Shown one piece after another: positions 1-9,064 of a DNA stretch of 64,000 nucleotides (positions are counted from its first letter, which is position 1; each line of letters starts with the position of its first letter). The stretch is from JALYRV01 sp036675475. GTDB taxonomy: Bacteria; Acidobacteriota; Vicinamibacteria; Vicinamibacterales; SCN-69-37. The stretch is taken from positions 157,246 to 221,245 of the forward strand of contig JAKFEY010000030.1 in NCBI GenBank assembly GCA_036675475.1. The letters are read 5' to 3'. The position numbers and the translations under genes were made by a program. The notes under the pieces are model-generated. The model was not told the origin of the DNA. It saw only the letters and a program-made list of their open reading frames with translations, and made no database searches.

Positions 1-1304
1 GGGGCCCCATCACCCCGCTCCGCTCCCTGCGCTCGGCCGTCCTGGCCAGACGTGTGCACCTGCAGTGACACCACCCCCACGAAGCGGCGCGGGCGCGCGC
101 TGACGGTCTCGGCCACTTCAATCCGGCGCGCCGCGGCGAGCTGGCGCGCGTTCACGACCGAAACGCCTTCCGACAGAATCGACGACAGCAGGCCTGACAG
201 CGCGGCGGTGGCCACGATCGGGTGCGGCGAGTCGGCGACTTCGCCATACGTGCGCACGCCGACCGCCTCGATGCGCCCTGACACGAGCTGGCCTGCGAGG
301 CGGCCGAGCCGCTCGGCGAGCATGATGTAGGGCTGCAGCATGGCCGCCGCCGCCTTCGAGGGCGACGCCAGATTGACGGCGTTGACGACATCGCCGCGAT
401 CGAGGAACGCATCGACGGCCATCACCGTGTCCGTAGCCGCCGCCTGCTGGCCCTCCTTCGTCGACGCGCCAAGATGCGGCGTGGCGACGACCTGCGGCAA
501 TTGCTGCAAGCGAAGATCGGTGGGCGGCTCCGCTTCGAACACGTCGATGCCGGCGCCCGCGAGATGACCGGATTCGAGGGCGTCGGCAAGCGCCGAGGCA
601 TCGATGAGCTCACCGCGCGCGGTGTTGATGATGCGCGCGCCCTTCCGGCACGAGGCCAGCCGCGCGGCGTCGAAAATATGGCGCGTGGCGGGCGTCGCGG
701 GCAGGTGCAGCGAGATCCACTCGGCGCGACGGCACAAGTCGTCGAGCGACACGAGCTCGACGCGGAGCTCGTCGGCCACTTCCTGCGCCAGAAACGGATC
801 GTGCGCGAGCACGCGCATGTCGAACGCCTGCGCGCGCCGCGCCACCTCCTGCCCGATGCGGCCGAAGCCCACCAGGCCGAGCGTCTTGCCGCGAAGCTCG
901 ATGCCGGCGAAGGCCTTCTTTTCCCACCGGCCGTCCTTCATCGCGCGATCGGCCGCCGGCGTATGCCGCGCGAGCGACAGCATCATCGCCATCGCCAGCT
1001 CCGCCACGCTCACGCTGTTGGCGCCGGGCGCGTTGACCACCAGCACGCCGCGCGCGGTGGCCGCGGGCACGTCGATGGTGTCGACGCCGGTGCCGGCGCG
1101 CGCGACGATGCGCAGCTTCGGCGCGGCGTCGAGCAGGTCGGCGGTGACTTTGGTGGCGCTGCGCACGATGAGCGCGTCGGCGTCCGCCAGCGCGGCCAGG
1201 AGGGTGTCGCGTGGCTGGCCGGCCGTGACGATCACGTCCCACCCGCGCGCGGACAGCGGCGCCAGCGCGTCGGCAGGCATGTCGTCGGCGACGAGGATCT
1301 TCAT
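1..1304 (-). CDS. serA: D-3-phosphoglycerate dehydrogenase (C-terminus cut by window edge)
   Basis: Oxidises 3-phosphoglycerate to 3-phosphohydroxypyruvate with NAD+, the first committed step of serine biosynthesis, in the cytoplasm. About 434 codons are visible. It begins MKILVADDMP, with the substrate domain first, then the Rossmann motif GFGRIG near residues 146-151, the NTARGELID segment carrying the catalytic Arg, and the ATPHLGAST segment with the catalytic His. The frame continues into an intermediate (ASB-type) domain with a GDG motif just before the window ends, so this is the long form (usually about 530 aa), whose C-terminal ACT domain would lie outside the window. The start at 1304 is the first ATG and matches the family N-terminus. 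The next gene on the same strand, a lytic transglycosylase, lies immediately upstream. Confidence 0.93.
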   Translation of the reverse strand, partial: MKILVADDMPADALAPLSARGWDVIVTAGQPRDTLLAALADADALIVRSATKVTADLLDAAPKLRIVARAGTGVDTIDVPAATARGVLVVNAPGANSVSVAELAMAMMLSLARHTPAADRAMKDGRWEKKAFAGIELRGKTLGLVGFGRIGQEVARRAQAFDMRVLAHDPFLAQEVADELRVELVSLDDLCRRAEWISLHLPATPATRHIFDAARLASCRKGARIINTARGELIDASALADALESGHLAGAGIDVFEAEPPTDLRLQQLPQVVATPHLGASTKEGQQAAATDTVMAVDAFLDRGDVVNAVNLASPSKAAAAMLQPYIMLAERLGRLAGQLVSGRIEAVGVRTYGEVADSPHPIVATAALSGLLSSILSEGVSVVNARQLAAARRIEVAETVSARPRRFVGVVSLQVHTSGQDGRAQGAERGDGA

Positions 1305-1320
1305 CGCCGGGATTGTAGCG

Positions 1321-2013
1321 TTACTCCGTGACCGCGGTGTCCTGCTTCGAGGCGTCCCACCACTTCGTGATCTTCTTGACGTAGTTGCGCGTCTCGCGGA
1401 ACGGCGGGATGCCGCCGTAGCGGGCGACGTTGCCCGGGCCCGCGTTGTAGCTGGCGAGCGCGAGCGCCACGTTGCCGCCGTGCAGGTCGAGCAGGCGCCG
1501 CAGATACTTCACGCCGCCCATCACGTTCTGGCGCGGGTCGAACGGGTCCGTGATGCCGAAGTCCTGCTGCAGGGCCGGCATCAGCTGCATGAGGCCTTCG
1601 GCGCCCACCGGCGAGCGCGCGCGCGGGTTGAAGTTCGACTCGGCCTTGATGACCGCGCGGATGAGATCGACGTCGACGCCGTACTTGGTGGCGGCCTCGG
1701 TGATCAGGCGGTCGAACTTGCCCTCGGGCTTGCGGCCGGCGGCCGGCTCGGCCACCCGGAAGTTCGCCTCGCTCACCTGCACGGTGCCATCGCCGACGGC
1801 CTTCTGCAGCGTCCACGGCGTACCGGCGCCCGCCAGCGTGAACGCCGCGAACAACAGGCCGCGCGTCGTGCGCCGGCGGCGCTCGCCGCGGCGTCGATCC
1901 GGCCCCGCGTAGGTAGACGGATGGCTGGGATCGCGGCGATCCGAGCGGCGGCGGCCCGCCCCGAAGGGCCCCGTCAGCGCGTTGAGCAAGCCTCGTCTGT
2001 CTTTTTCAGCCAT
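1321..2013 (-). CDS. Lytic transglycosylase, SLT domain, membrane-anchored
   Basis: A 230-aa peptidoglycan lytic transglycosylase, expected to cleave glycan strands in the periplasm to form 1,6-anhydro-muropeptides. The N-terminal 50 residues are rich in Arg and positively charged, followed by one hydrophobic segment (about 52-66) acting as signal or anchor. The SLT (goose-lysozyme-like) domain occupies residues about 98-225. Family landmarks are visible: IKAESNFNP with the catalytic Glu near residue 125, then EGLMQLMP, ASYNAGPGNV and RETRNYV. The long Arg-rich cytoplasmic stretch before the anchor is unusual, and a start inside it cannot be excluded. It is followed 16 bp downstream by serA; no functional link to serA is implied. 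Confidence 0.88.
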   Translation of the reverse strand: MAEKDRRGLLNALTGPFGAGRRRSDRRDPSHPSTYAGPDRRRGERRRRTTRGLLFAAFTLAGAGTPWTLQKAVGDGTVQVSEANFRVAEPAAGRKPEGKFDRLITEAATKYGVDVDLIRAVIKAESNFNPRARSPVGAEGLMQLMPALQQDFGITDPFDPRQNVMGGVKYLRRLLDLHGGNVALALASYNAGPGNVARYGGIPPFRETRNYVKKITKWWDASKQDTAVTE

Positions 2014-2147
2014 GTCTCCAGAGAGAACTCCAAAGCGCGTGCCGTTATTGACGCCCGGCTAAGTCTCTGTGGGACGGCGACTTATATGGATGGGCTTTGT
2101 CGACCTTGGCTGTTAGGGCCGTACATAGGCAAGTCGCTACACAGCGC

Positions 2148-2218
2148 GGGTAGCGCAGGCCTTCAGGCCTGCGGGCGCGGGGGGTGGCCTGCGGGGGTGT
2201 CAGGCCTGCGGAGCGATC
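2148..2218. repeat. REP-like palindromic repeat cluster
   Basis: The spacer between the transglycosylase and hemoglobin genes contains a CGCAGGCC...GGCCTGCG hairpin at 2155-2174, followed by a degenerate second unit up to about 2218. The 27 bases at 2148-2174 are identical, on the opposite strand, to 33321-33347, so this is a dispersed element and not a local accident. A related, more diverged copy lies at 2924-2990. Confidence 0.8.
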
Positions 2219-2630
2219 ACGCCTGCGGGCTGTTGATCAGAAACGTCGCGACGTTGCCGAGGAATTCGCGCAGCACCGGCGTCACTTCCGGCGGAAGCGC
2301 GGCCTCGTCAATCGCGTTGTTCATGAGGTGCACCCAGCGGTCGCGTGCGGCCTTGTCGACGACGAACGGCACGTGCCGGGCGCGCAGCGCGGGATGCCCG
2401 CGCCGCTCGATGTAGCGCGGCGGACCGCCGAAGCGAAAGACAAGGAAGTCGCGCAGCCTGGCCTCGGCGGCAGCCATCCGCTCTTCTGGTGTGCCGGTGC
2501 TGTCGACCTCGGACGCCCGATACATCGGCCCGAGAATGTCGTCATCGGGAATCTGTCTGTAGAACGCGGCTACGAGACGCTCGAACCCTTCTTCTCCAAT
2601 CCGCGCGAACACGCCGTCGACATCAGTCAC
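2217..2630 (-). CDS. Group 2 truncated hemoglobin
   Basis: A 137-aa 2-on-2 globin, a heme protein of the cytoplasm thought to bind O2 or NO and to protect against nitrosative or oxidative stress. The E-F region reads GHPALRARHVPF, where the His of RARH is the expected proximal heme ligand. A Trp follows in DRWVHLM (the conserved G8 Trp of group II), and the B-helix carries the aromatic pair AFYRQ. The length matches single-domain family members. It is transcribed away from a small helical protein whose start lies only 17 bp from this start, so the two share a short divergent promoter region. The C-terminal end runs into the REP-like repeat cluster. Confidence 0.9.
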   Translation of the reverse strand: MTDVDGVFARIGEEGFERLVAAFYRQIPDDDILGPMYRASEVDSTGTPEERMAAAEARLRDFLVFRFGGPPRYIERRGHPALRARHVPFVVDKAARDRWVHLMNNAIDEAALPPEVTPVLREFLGNVATFLINSPQA

Positions 2631-2647
2631 TGGAGTATTCTCTCAAA

Positions 2648-2935
2648 ATGAAGTCTTCGTATGAACTGGCGATGGAACGGCTGCGGAAAAAGGATGAAGA
2701 GGAAGGCCGCGTCGAAACGCCGCTGACTGACGATCAGCGCGCCGCCATTGCGGAGGCGCGCTCGATGCACGCGGCGAAGATAGCCGAGGCCGAGATTCTG
2801 CACCGCTCGAAACTGGCCACGTCGTTCGATCCCGCCGAGCGTGAGACGCTCGAGCAGAATCACCGGCGCGACATCGCGCGCATCAACGACGATCAGAAAC
2901 GGGCGATCGCCAGGATCCGCGGATCGCAGGCCTGA
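2648..2935 (+). CDS. Small charged helical protein of unknown function
   Basis: A 95-aa protein starting MKSSYELAMERLRKK. I do not recognise a named family. It is highly charged, with no signal peptide or membrane segment, and its residue pattern (RRDIARIND, KRAIARIRG, EARSMHAAKIAEAE) predicts almost continuous amphipathic helix or coiled coil. I chose the ATG at 2648 because the frame upstream is out of step with the divergent hemoglobin gene and lacks a plausible start. The divergent arrangement with the truncated hemoglobin suggests co-regulation but not a specific function. Confidence 0.7.
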   Translation: MKSSYELAMERLRKKDEEEGRVETPLTDDQRAAIAEARSMHAAKIAEAEILHRSKLATSFDPAERETLEQNHRRDIARINDDQKRAIARIRGSQA

Positions 2936-2990
2936 AGGCCCGCGCCACCCCCGGCGCGGATCGCAGGCCGCCGGCGGCCCGCTACCGGGG
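2924..2990. repeat. REP-like palindromic repeats, diverged copy
   Basis: Two imperfect CGCAGGCC-type palindromes straddle the end of the small helical gene and end in CCGCTACC, as in the copies at 2148 and 33321. The first overlaps the last codons and the stop of the upstream gene. Convergent-gene spacers are typical sites for REP elements. Confidence 0.6.
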
Positions 2991-4511
2991 CGCGCGGCGG
3001 TGCCGCGTCGCCTGCTCGTAGCCGTACGCGAGCCGGATCAGTCCTGCTTCATCCCACGCGCGGCCGAAAAACGTGACGCCGATCGGCAGCGTGTTGCCGC
3101 GCGTGTAGCCCATCGGCACGTTCATCGCCGGATAGCCGGTCACCGGCGAGAACACCTGGCTGTTGTCGCCGTGCGGCGTGTTCAGGTCCCCGATCAGCCG
3201 CGGCACGTTGCTCCACGTCGGGTACACAAACGCGTCGAGCCGCTCGCGCGTCATCGCCTCGTCAACCGCCGCGCGGAACGCGGCGCGATACCCCGCATCC
3301 GCCTTGCACGCCTCCGACTCGGGCCCGTTCCCGGGATCGTCCTGCGCCTGCTCAATCCGCTGCCGCACGGTCGGATGAAACTGCCGCGACCGCAGAATCG
3401 CGTCGAGGTTGTTCTGCGGCGCCGCCGCGCCAAGGCCGGCGAGATAGCGATTCATGTCGTACTTGAAGCCGCCGCACGGGCCCGTGCCCTGCGCGCGCCG
3501 CACCCCTGAGAGCTCGACACGCGCCGGATCGACGATCACCGCGCCGGCTTTGCGCATGGCGTCGAGCGCGGCCTCGAACACCTGCGTGATCTCGGGATCG
3601 AGCGACTCGCGCTCATAGGCCTGGCGCAGGATGCCGATGCGCGCGCCCTTCAGGCCGCCGGCCACGAGCGACGCCGCGTATCGCGGAATCTCACGCCCGC
3701 GCGCCGCTTCGGTCACCGGATCGGCGGCGTCGTAACCCGCGATCACCTGCAGCACCGCCACCGCGTCGGCAACCGTGCGCGTCATCGGCCCCGCAATGTC
3801 GGCCAGCAGATTGAGCGGCACCACACCCGCGCGGCTCGTGAGGCCCATCGTCGATCGAATACCCACGAGCGCCTGATGCGAAGCCGGCCCGCGGATGGAA
3901 TTGCCGGTGTCCGAGCCGAGCCCGATGAGACCGAAGTTCGCGGCAATCGCCGCGGCCGTGCCGCCGCTCGATCCCGCCGTCACGCGATTGAGCGCGTAGG
4001 GATTGCGCGTGTATCCGGGCAGAATCGAGCTCACGGTTTCGTACGGCGTGAACGCAAACTCCGCCATGTTCGACTTCGCGAGCACGATCGCGCCCGCGTC
4101 CTTGATCCGCCTCACCTGAAACGCGTCTTTCGGCGACACGAAGCCCTTGAATGCCAGCGAGCCGGCCGCCGACTGCAGCCCAATCGTTTCGAAGTTGTCC
4201 TTGACGATGGCGGGTACGCAGTGGAGCGGGCCGGTGAGACCTGACGCCTTGAACCGCGCGTCAAGAGCGTCGGCCTCGGCGCGCGCGCGCGGATTCACCT
4301 GCACGATGGCATTGATCGCCATCCCCTGCTTGTCGTGCTGCTCGATGCGCTGCAGATAGGCGTCGACCAGGCCGCGGCACGTCAGAGTGCCCGCGCGAAA
4401 GGCGGCATGCACCGAGGCGATGGTTGCCTCCTCGAGCACGAACGGCGGGCGCGGGCGCTGCGGGGCGGCCAGCAGGGCGGCGGCCGCCGCCATCCAGGCA
4501 AGCGTTTTCAT
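2982..4511 (-). CDS. Secreted amidase (amidase signature family)
   Basis: A 509-aa amidase-signature hydrolase that should cleave a carboxamide bond; the substrate is unknown. An N-terminal signal-like segment (MKTLAWMAAAAALLAA) suggests export. The catalytic Ser-cisSer-Lys triad is visible: Lys in PAIVKDNFET, the Ser of TAGSSGGTAAA, and the nucleophilic Ser in GSDTGNSIRGPAS. The usual GGS before the nucleophile is GNS here. A longer reading to 4625 would overlap the divergent MBL-fold gene, so the ATG at 4511 is preferred. This family (often labelled glutamyl-tRNA amidotransferase A-like) includes secreted peptide amidases; the absence of GatB/GatC neighbours argues against a tRNA amidotransferase role. 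Confidence 0.88.
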   Translation of the reverse strand: MKTLAWMAAAAALLAAPQRPRPPFVLEEATIASVHAAFRAGTLTCRGLVDAYLQRIEQHDKQGMAINAIVQVNPRARAEADALDARFKASGLTGPLHCVPAIVKDNFETIGLQSAAGSLAFKGFVSPKDAFQVRRIKDAGAIVLAKSNMAEFAFTPYETVSSILPGYTRNPYALNRVTAGSSGGTAAAIAANFGLIGLGSDTGNSIRGPASHQALVGIRSTMGLTSRAGVVPLNLLADIAGPMTRTVADAVAVLQVIAGYDAADPVTEAARGREIPRYAASLVAGGLKGARIGILRQAYERESLDPEITQVFEAALDAMRKAGAVIVDPARVELSGVRRAQGTGPCGGFKYDMNRYLAGLGAAAPQNNLDAILRSRQFHPTVRQRIEQAQDDPGNGPESEACKADAGYRAAFRAAVDEAMTRERLDAFVYPTWSNVPRLIGDLNTPHGDNSQVFSPVTGYPAMNVPMGYTRGNTLPIGVTFFGRAWDEAGLIRLAYGYEQATRHRRAPR

Positions 4512-4539
4512 ATGGGCTCCGGCTGCGTATGCTATCAGT

Positions 4540-5940
4540 GTGCTGGTCAGACAAATCATCGACGACCACCTGGCGCAGAACGCGTATCTCATTGGGTGCC
4601 AGAAAACCGGCGAAGCCATCGTCATCGACCCCGAGCGCGACGTCGAGCGCTACATCGAGGCGGCGGCGAAAGAGAACCTGCGGCTGGTCGCGGCCACCGA
4701 AACGCACGTGCACGCCGACTTCCTGTCGGGGGTGCGCGAGCTGGCGGCGCGGCTGCCCGAGCTGCGCGTGTATCTGTCGGCCGAAGGCGGGCCCGACTGG
4801 CAATATCAGTGGCCGGCGGCCGACGGCCGCGCGGTGACGCTGCTGAAGGACGGCGACACATTCAGCGTCGGCAACATCGACATTCGCGCGTGGCACACGC
4901 CGGGCCACACGCCCGAGCATCTGTCGTTCGTGGTCACCGACCGGGGCGTCGGCGCGTCGGAGCCTATCGGCATCGCGTCGGGCGACTTCGTCTTCGTCGG
5001 TGATCTCGGCCGCCCGGATCTGCTCGAGACCGCGGCGGGCGTGCAGGGCAATCGCGAGCCGTCGGCGCGGCGGCTGCACGAGTCGGCCACGGCGTTTCTG
5101 CGGCTGCCCGACTTCATGCAGGTGTGGCCGGGCCACGGCGCCGGCAGCGCCTGCGGCAAGGCGCTGGGCGCCATTCCCACCACCACGGTCGGCTACGAGC
5201 GGCGCTTCTCGCCGGCCATTGCCGAAGCCGTGCGCGGCACGCAGCCGTTCGTCGACTTCATCCTGAGCGGCCAGCCCGAGCCGCCGCTCTATTTCGCCCG
5301 GATGAAGCAGCTGAATCTCTCGGGCCCGCCCGTGCTCGGCGCGCTGCCGTCGCCGATGAAGCTCGATGGCCGGTCGCTGGCCGAGGCGGCGACGACCGCG
5401 CAGATCATCGACACGCGGAAGGACCGCAAGGCCTTCATGCGTGAGCACGCGGCCGGCGCCCTCTACGCGCCATTCGACAAGGCCTTCCCCACCGTCGTGG
5501 GCTCGCTCGTCGATCCGGCGAAGCCGGTGGTGCTGCTGATCGATCAGGGCCACGTGCACGCGGCGGTGCGCGATCTGATTCGCATCGGGTTTGACGATGT
5601 GCGCGGATGGGCGCCTGTGGATGTCTTGCCGGCGTTCACGGAAGCGGGCGGGCGTGTGGCGTCGATTGAGTCGATCAACTTCGCGGAGCTCGCGCGCCGG
5701 AGGGAGCAGGGCCCCGTCACCGTGCTCGACGTCCGCGGCGCGTCGGAACATGAGGCGAAGCACCTGCCGGGTGCCATGAACATCGCGCACACGCGCCTGC
5801 GCGCGGCGCAGCCGGTGTTTCCGTCACACGCGCCGGTCTACGTGCACTGCGCGCTCGGCGCGCGCGCGGCGGTGTCGGCAGCCTATCTCGCCTCGCGCGG
5901 CGTCCCGGTCGTGCACGTCGACGGCAAGTTCGAGGGGTGA
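4540..5940 (+). CDS. MBL-fold hydrolase with two rhodanese domains (persulfide dioxygenase-like)
   Basis: A 466-aa fusion: an N-terminal metallo-beta-lactamase-fold domain followed by two rhodanese modules. Metal ligands are in THVHADF (His56, His58, Asp60), HTPGHTPEH and GDFVFVGDLGRPDLL. This pattern is typical of ETHE1/GloB-like persulfide dioxygenases acting in sulfide/persulfide oxidation. The first rhodanese module (about residues 275-365) has VLLIDQGH where the catalytic Cys loop should be, so it looks inactive. The second has VHCALGARAA with Cys near residue 437. The start is a GTG at 4540, because no in-frame ATG lies between it and the divergent amidase. The 3' end overlaps the converging aldo/keto reductase by 58 bp. 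Confidence 0.87.
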   Translation: MLVRQIIDDHLAQNAYLIGCQKTGEAIVIDPERDVERYIEAAAKENLRLVAATETHVHADFLSGVRELAARLPELRVYLSAEGGPDWQYQWPAADGRAVTLLKDGDTFSVGNIDIRAWHTPGHTPEHLSFVVTDRGVGASEPIGIASGDFVFVGDLGRPDLLETAAGVQGNREPSARRLHESATAFLRLPDFMQVWPGHGAGSACGKALGAIPTTTVGYERRFSPAIAEAVRGTQPFVDFILSGQPEPPLYFARMKQLNLSGPPVLGALPSPMKLDGRSLAEAATTAQIIDTRKDRKAFMREHAAGALYAPFDKAFPTVVGSLVDPAKPVVLLIDQGHVHAAVRDLIRIGFDDVRGWAPVDVLPAFTEAGGRVASIESINFAELARRREQGPVTVLDVRGASEHEAKHLPGAMNIAHTRLRAAQPVFPSHAPVYVHCALGARAAVSAAYLASRGVPVVHVDGKFEG

Positions 5941-6914
5941 CCCGCGACGGCGTGCGCGACGTACGGGGCTTCGAGCGCCGCGATCTCGTCATCAGACAGC
6001 GTCACTGACAAGGCCGCGACCGCATCCTCGAGATGCTGCGGCTTTGACGCCCCCACGATAGGCGCCGTCACCGCGGGCTTGTGCAGCAGCCACGCAAGGG
6101 CAATCTGCGCGCGGGGCAGGCCGCGCGCCGCGGCCAGGCCCGCCACGGCGTCGGCGACCCGGCGATCGGCGTCCACCGTCGCCGTGTAGAGCGTCTTGCC
6201 GTACTCGTCGGTGCGGGCCCGCTCGCTCGCCTCGTCCCAGTCGCGCGTCAGCCGCCCGCGCGCCAGCGGGCTCCATGGAATCACGCCGATGCCTTCCGCC
6301 GCGCACAGCGGCAGCATCTCGCGCTCTTCCTCGCGATATATCAGGTTGTAATGGTTCTGCATCGTCACGAACGGCGTCCAGCCGTGGAGGCGCGCGAGAT
6401 ACAGCGCCTTCGTGAACTGCCAGGCAAACATCGACGAAGCGCCAATGTAGCGCGCCTTGCCCGCCTTCACCACGTCGTGCAGCGCTTCGAGCGTTTCCTC
6501 GATCGGCGTGCCGTAGTCCCAGCGGTGAACCTGATAGAGATCGACGTAGTCCATCCCGAGCCGCGTGAGGCTGGCGTCGATGCCGGCCATGATGGCCTTG
6601 CGCGACAGGCCCGCGGCGTTCGGCACCTTCTTGCGAATGGGGAAATAGACTTTCGTGGCGACGACAATCTCGTCGCGGCGCGCGAAGTCGCGCAGCGCGC
6701 GGCCGAGATATTCCTCGCTCGTGCCGCCCGAGTAGCTGTTGGCCGTGTCGAAGAAATTGATCCCGAGCTCGATGGCCTGGCGGATGAACGGGCGGCTGTC
6801 TTCCTCGGACAGGGTCCAGGGGTGCGAGCCCTTCCCGCTCTCGCCGTACGTCATGCACCCGAGACAAATCCGCGAGACATCCACGCCGGTGCGGCCAAGT
6901 TTGACGAAGTCCAT
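5883..6914 (-). CDS. Aldo/keto reductase
   Basis: A 343-aa NADPH-dependent aldo/keto reductase with a TIM-barrel fold, cytoplasmic; the physiological carbonyl substrate is unknown. The catalytic tetrad is recognisable: Asp and Tyr in FFDTANSYSGG (about 56 and 61), Lys in VVATKVYF and His in YQVHRWDY. The cofactor region near the end includes GASKPQHLEDAV. The N-terminus MDFVKLGRTGVDVS is the standard family start, which fixes the ATG at 6914; the frame stays open far upstream but only as antisense of the transporter. The start codons of this gene and the MFS carrier are only 27 bp apart, so they share a divergent promoter. Confidence 0.92.
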   Translation of the reverse strand: MDFVKLGRTGVDVSRICLGCMTYGESGKGSHPWTLSEEDSRPFIRQAIELGINFFDTANSYSGGTSEEYLGRALRDFARRDEIVVATKVYFPIRKKVPNAAGLSRKAIMAGIDASLTRLGMDYVDLYQVHRWDYGTPIEETLEALHDVVKAGKARYIGASSMFAWQFTKALYLARLHGWTPFVTMQNHYNLIYREEEREMLPLCAAEGIGVIPWSPLARGRLTRDWDEASERARTDEYGKTLYTATVDADRRVADAVAGLAAARGLPRAQIALAWLLHKPAVTAPIVGASKPQHLEDAVAALSVTLSDDEIAALEAPYVAHAVAGHPSNLPSTCTTGTPREAR

Positions 6915-6941
6915 GCGCAAATCCTGACATAATCGCCGCCC

Positions 6942-8390
6942 ATGCAACCAGCCGAGCGCGGCATCTGGAAAGTCATCCTCGCTTCCGCGGTGGGGACGAT
7001 GATCGAGTGGTACGACTTTTACATCTTCGGCAGCCTGGCTGCGGTGATCGCGCCCCTGTTCTATCCGCAGGGCAACAACACGCTGGCGCTGATTGCGTAC
7101 CTGTCGACGTTTGCCGTCGGCTTCGTGGTGCGGCCGTTCGGCGCCTTGTTCTTCGGGCGCATCGGCGACCTGGTCGGGCGCAAGTATGCGTTTCTGGTCA
7201 CGCTCATGATCATGGGCGGCGCGACGGCGGCGATCGGGCTGCTGCCGACGTATGCGTCGATTGGCATCGCGGCGCCGATCGCGCTGCTCGTCATCCGCGT
7301 GCTGCAGGGGCTCGCGCTTGGCGGCGAGTACGGCGGCGCGGCGGTGTATGTCGCGGAGCACGCGCCCGACAACCGGCGCGGCTTCTATACGAGCTTCATT
7401 CAGATTACGGCGACGCTCGGCCTGTTTCTGTCGCTCGTCGTGATTCTCGCCGTGCAGGCGTCGATGAGTCCCGAGGCGTTCCGGTCGTGGGGCTGGCGCG
7501 TGCCGTTCCTGGTGTCCATCTTCCTGGTCGGCATCTCGCTGTACATCCGGCTGCGGATGCAGGAGTCGCCGATTTTCGCGCAGCTGAAGTCGTCGGGCAT
7601 GACGTCGGCGGCGCCGCTGCGCGAGGCGTTCACCACGCGCGTGCACCTGCGCGAAGTGCTCGTGTCGCTGTTCGGCGCCACGGCGGGCCAGGGCGTCGTC
7701 TGGTACACCGGGCAGTTCTACGCGCTCTTCTATCTGCAGACGATTCTGAAGGTGCACGTCACGTCGGCAGCGTGCATCGTCGCGATTGCGCTGGTGCTCG
7801 GCATGCCGCTGTTCGTGCTGTTCGGCGCGCTGTCGGACCGCATCGGGCGCAAGAAGATCATGATGGCCGGCTGTCTGCTGGCGGCGCTTGCCTACCTGCC
7901 CATCTACGACGCGATGCAGGCGGCGGCCGGCTCGAACGTGGTGACGGCCATCTCGCAGCGGAGCGCGGTGACCGGCGCCATCGGCCTGACGCCGCAGACG
8001 ATGGTGGACGGCGCGCTGCGGCCGGCGGCGGAGGTGTTGACGTACCGCGGGCTTGGCGATCTGCTGTCGCAGGCCGCCGCGTGGCAGCTGATTGCGCTGG
8101 TGTTCATTCAGCTTGTGTTCGTGGCCATGGTCTACGGCCCGATTGCGGCGTATCTGGTCGAGGCCTTTCCCGCGCGCATCCGCTATACGGCGCTGTCGCT
8201 GCCGTACCACATCGGCAACGGCGTCTTCGGCGGCCTGCTGCCGCTGATTGGCCTGTCGGTGATTGCCACGACGGGCAACATCAACGCGGGCCTGTACTAT
8301 CCCATCGCGATCGCGGGCCTGACCTTCGTGGTGGGATCGCTGCTGCTCAAGGACACGCACCAGCGCCGGATCTGGGACGAAGTCAGTTAA
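6942..8390 (+). CDS. MFS transporter, metabolite:H+ symporter (MHS) type
   Basis: A 482-aa inner-membrane carrier with about 12 hydrophobic segments. The N-terminus ASAVGTMIEWYDFYIFG is the hallmark of the metabolite:H+ symporter family (KgtP, ProP and ShiA relatives). The loop 2-3 motif GRIGDLVGRKYAF and its repeat GALSDRIGRKKIMM are both present, as is RVLQGLALGGEYGGA. Substrates in this family are organic acids, osmolytes or shikimate; this sequence alone does not choose between them. There is an extended loop of about 60 residues between later membrane segments (around residues 320-375). The stop overlaps the end of the convergent carbonic anhydrase gene by 4 bp. Confidence 0.9.
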   Translation: MQPAERGIWKVILASAVGTMIEWYDFYIFGSLAAVIAPLFYPQGNNTLALIAYLSTFAVGFVVRPFGALFFGRIGDLVGRKYAFLVTLMIMGGATAAIGLLPTYASIGIAAPIALLVIRVLQGLALGGEYGGAAVYVAEHAPDNRRGFYTSFIQITATLGLFLSLVVILAVQASMSPEAFRSWGWRVPFLVSIFLVGISLYIRLRMQESPIFAQLKSSGMTSAAPLREAFTTRVHLREVLVSLFGATAGQGVVWYTGQFYALFYLQTILKVHVTSAACIVAIALVLGMPLFVLFGALSDRIGRKKIMMAGCLLAALAYLPIYDAMQAAAGSNVVTAISQRSAVTGAIGLTPQTMVDGALRPAAEVLTYRGLGDLLSQAAAWQLIALVFIQLVFVAMVYGPIAAYLVEAFPARIRYTALSLPYHIGNGVFGGLLPLIGLSVIATTGNINAGLYYPIAIAGLTFVVGSLLLKDTHQRRIWDEVS

Positions 8391-9049
8391 TTCTTCACTC
8401 CGCCCTTCTTGACCATATCCAGCGCGCGCACGTACGAGTCGCCGACTTCGTCCGCGCTCCGCGACGTGCAGTCGAGATCGCGCAGCAGGCCGTCGCGCAG
8501 ATCGTAGATCCAGCCGTGCACCACGAGCGGCTGCTCGCGGCGCCAGGCATCCTGCACGATCGTGGTCTGGCACACGTCGCGCACCTGTTCGAGCACGTTC
8601 AGCTCGCAGAGCCGGTCCACGGCCGCTTCCTCATCCTCCGCCTTCGCAATCAGGTCCGTATGGCGATCGCGCACGTCCTGCACGTGGCGCAGCCAGTTGT
8701 CGATCAGGCCGAACGACGCATTGGTGTAGGCGGCGCGCACGCCGCCGCACCCGTAGTGGCCGCACACGATCACGTGCTGCACCTTCAGCACGTCGATGGC
8801 GTACTGGACCACCGACAGGCAGTTCAGATCGGAGTGCACCACGACGTTGGCGACGTTGCGGTGGACGAAGAGCTCGCCGGGCAGCAGGCCGACGATTTCA
8901 TTGGCGGGGACGCGGCTGTCGGAGCAGCCGATCCAGAGATATTTCGGGGACTGCTGCTCCGACAGCCGCTGAAAGAACGCCGGATCCCGATCGGTGATCC
9001 GGCGCGCCCAGGTGCGATTGTTGTCGAAGAGGCCGGCGAGGGTGCGCAT
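8387..9049 (-). CDS. can: Beta-class carbonic anhydrase
   Basis: A 220-aa beta-carbonic anhydrase that interconverts CO2 and bicarbonate in the cytoplasm. It aligns end to end with the E. coli Can type and has the same length. Zinc ligands are visible: Cys in IGCSDSRVP (about residue 42, with the Asp-Arg dyad following) and His/Cys in CGHYGCGG (about 98 and 101). The segments ELFVHRNVAN and NCLSVVQYA and the closing HDGLLRDLD-like stretch (YDLRDGLLRDLD) are all conserved. The gene converges on the MFS carrier with overlapping stop codons; the OmpA-like lipoprotein gene lies 15 bp upstream on the same strand. Confidence 0.96.
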   Translation of the reverse strand: MRTLAGLFDNNRTWARRITDRDPAFFQRLSEQQSPKYLWIGCSDSRVPANEIVGLLPGELFVHRNVANVVVHSDLNCLSVVQYAIDVLKVQHVIVCGHYGCGGVRAAYTNASFGLIDNWLRHVQDVRDRHTDLIAKAEDEEAAVDRLCELNVLEQVRDVCQTTIVQDAWRREQPLVVHGWIYDLRDGLLRDLDCTSRSADEVGDSYVRALDMVKKGGVKN

Positions 9050-9064
9050 GTCGGCCTCATTTTG

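Noticed and set aside
474..2415. Two long overlapping plus-strand reading frames opposite serA and the transglycosylase
   Set aside because: They are Arg/Ala/His-rich with no domain pattern, and are antisense to two clearly recognised genes; typical GC-driven spurious frames.
2982..4511. Glutamyl-tRNA amidotransferase subunit A (gatA)
   Set aside because: There is a signal-like N-terminus and no gatB or gatC nearby; a secreted amidase-signature enzyme fits better.
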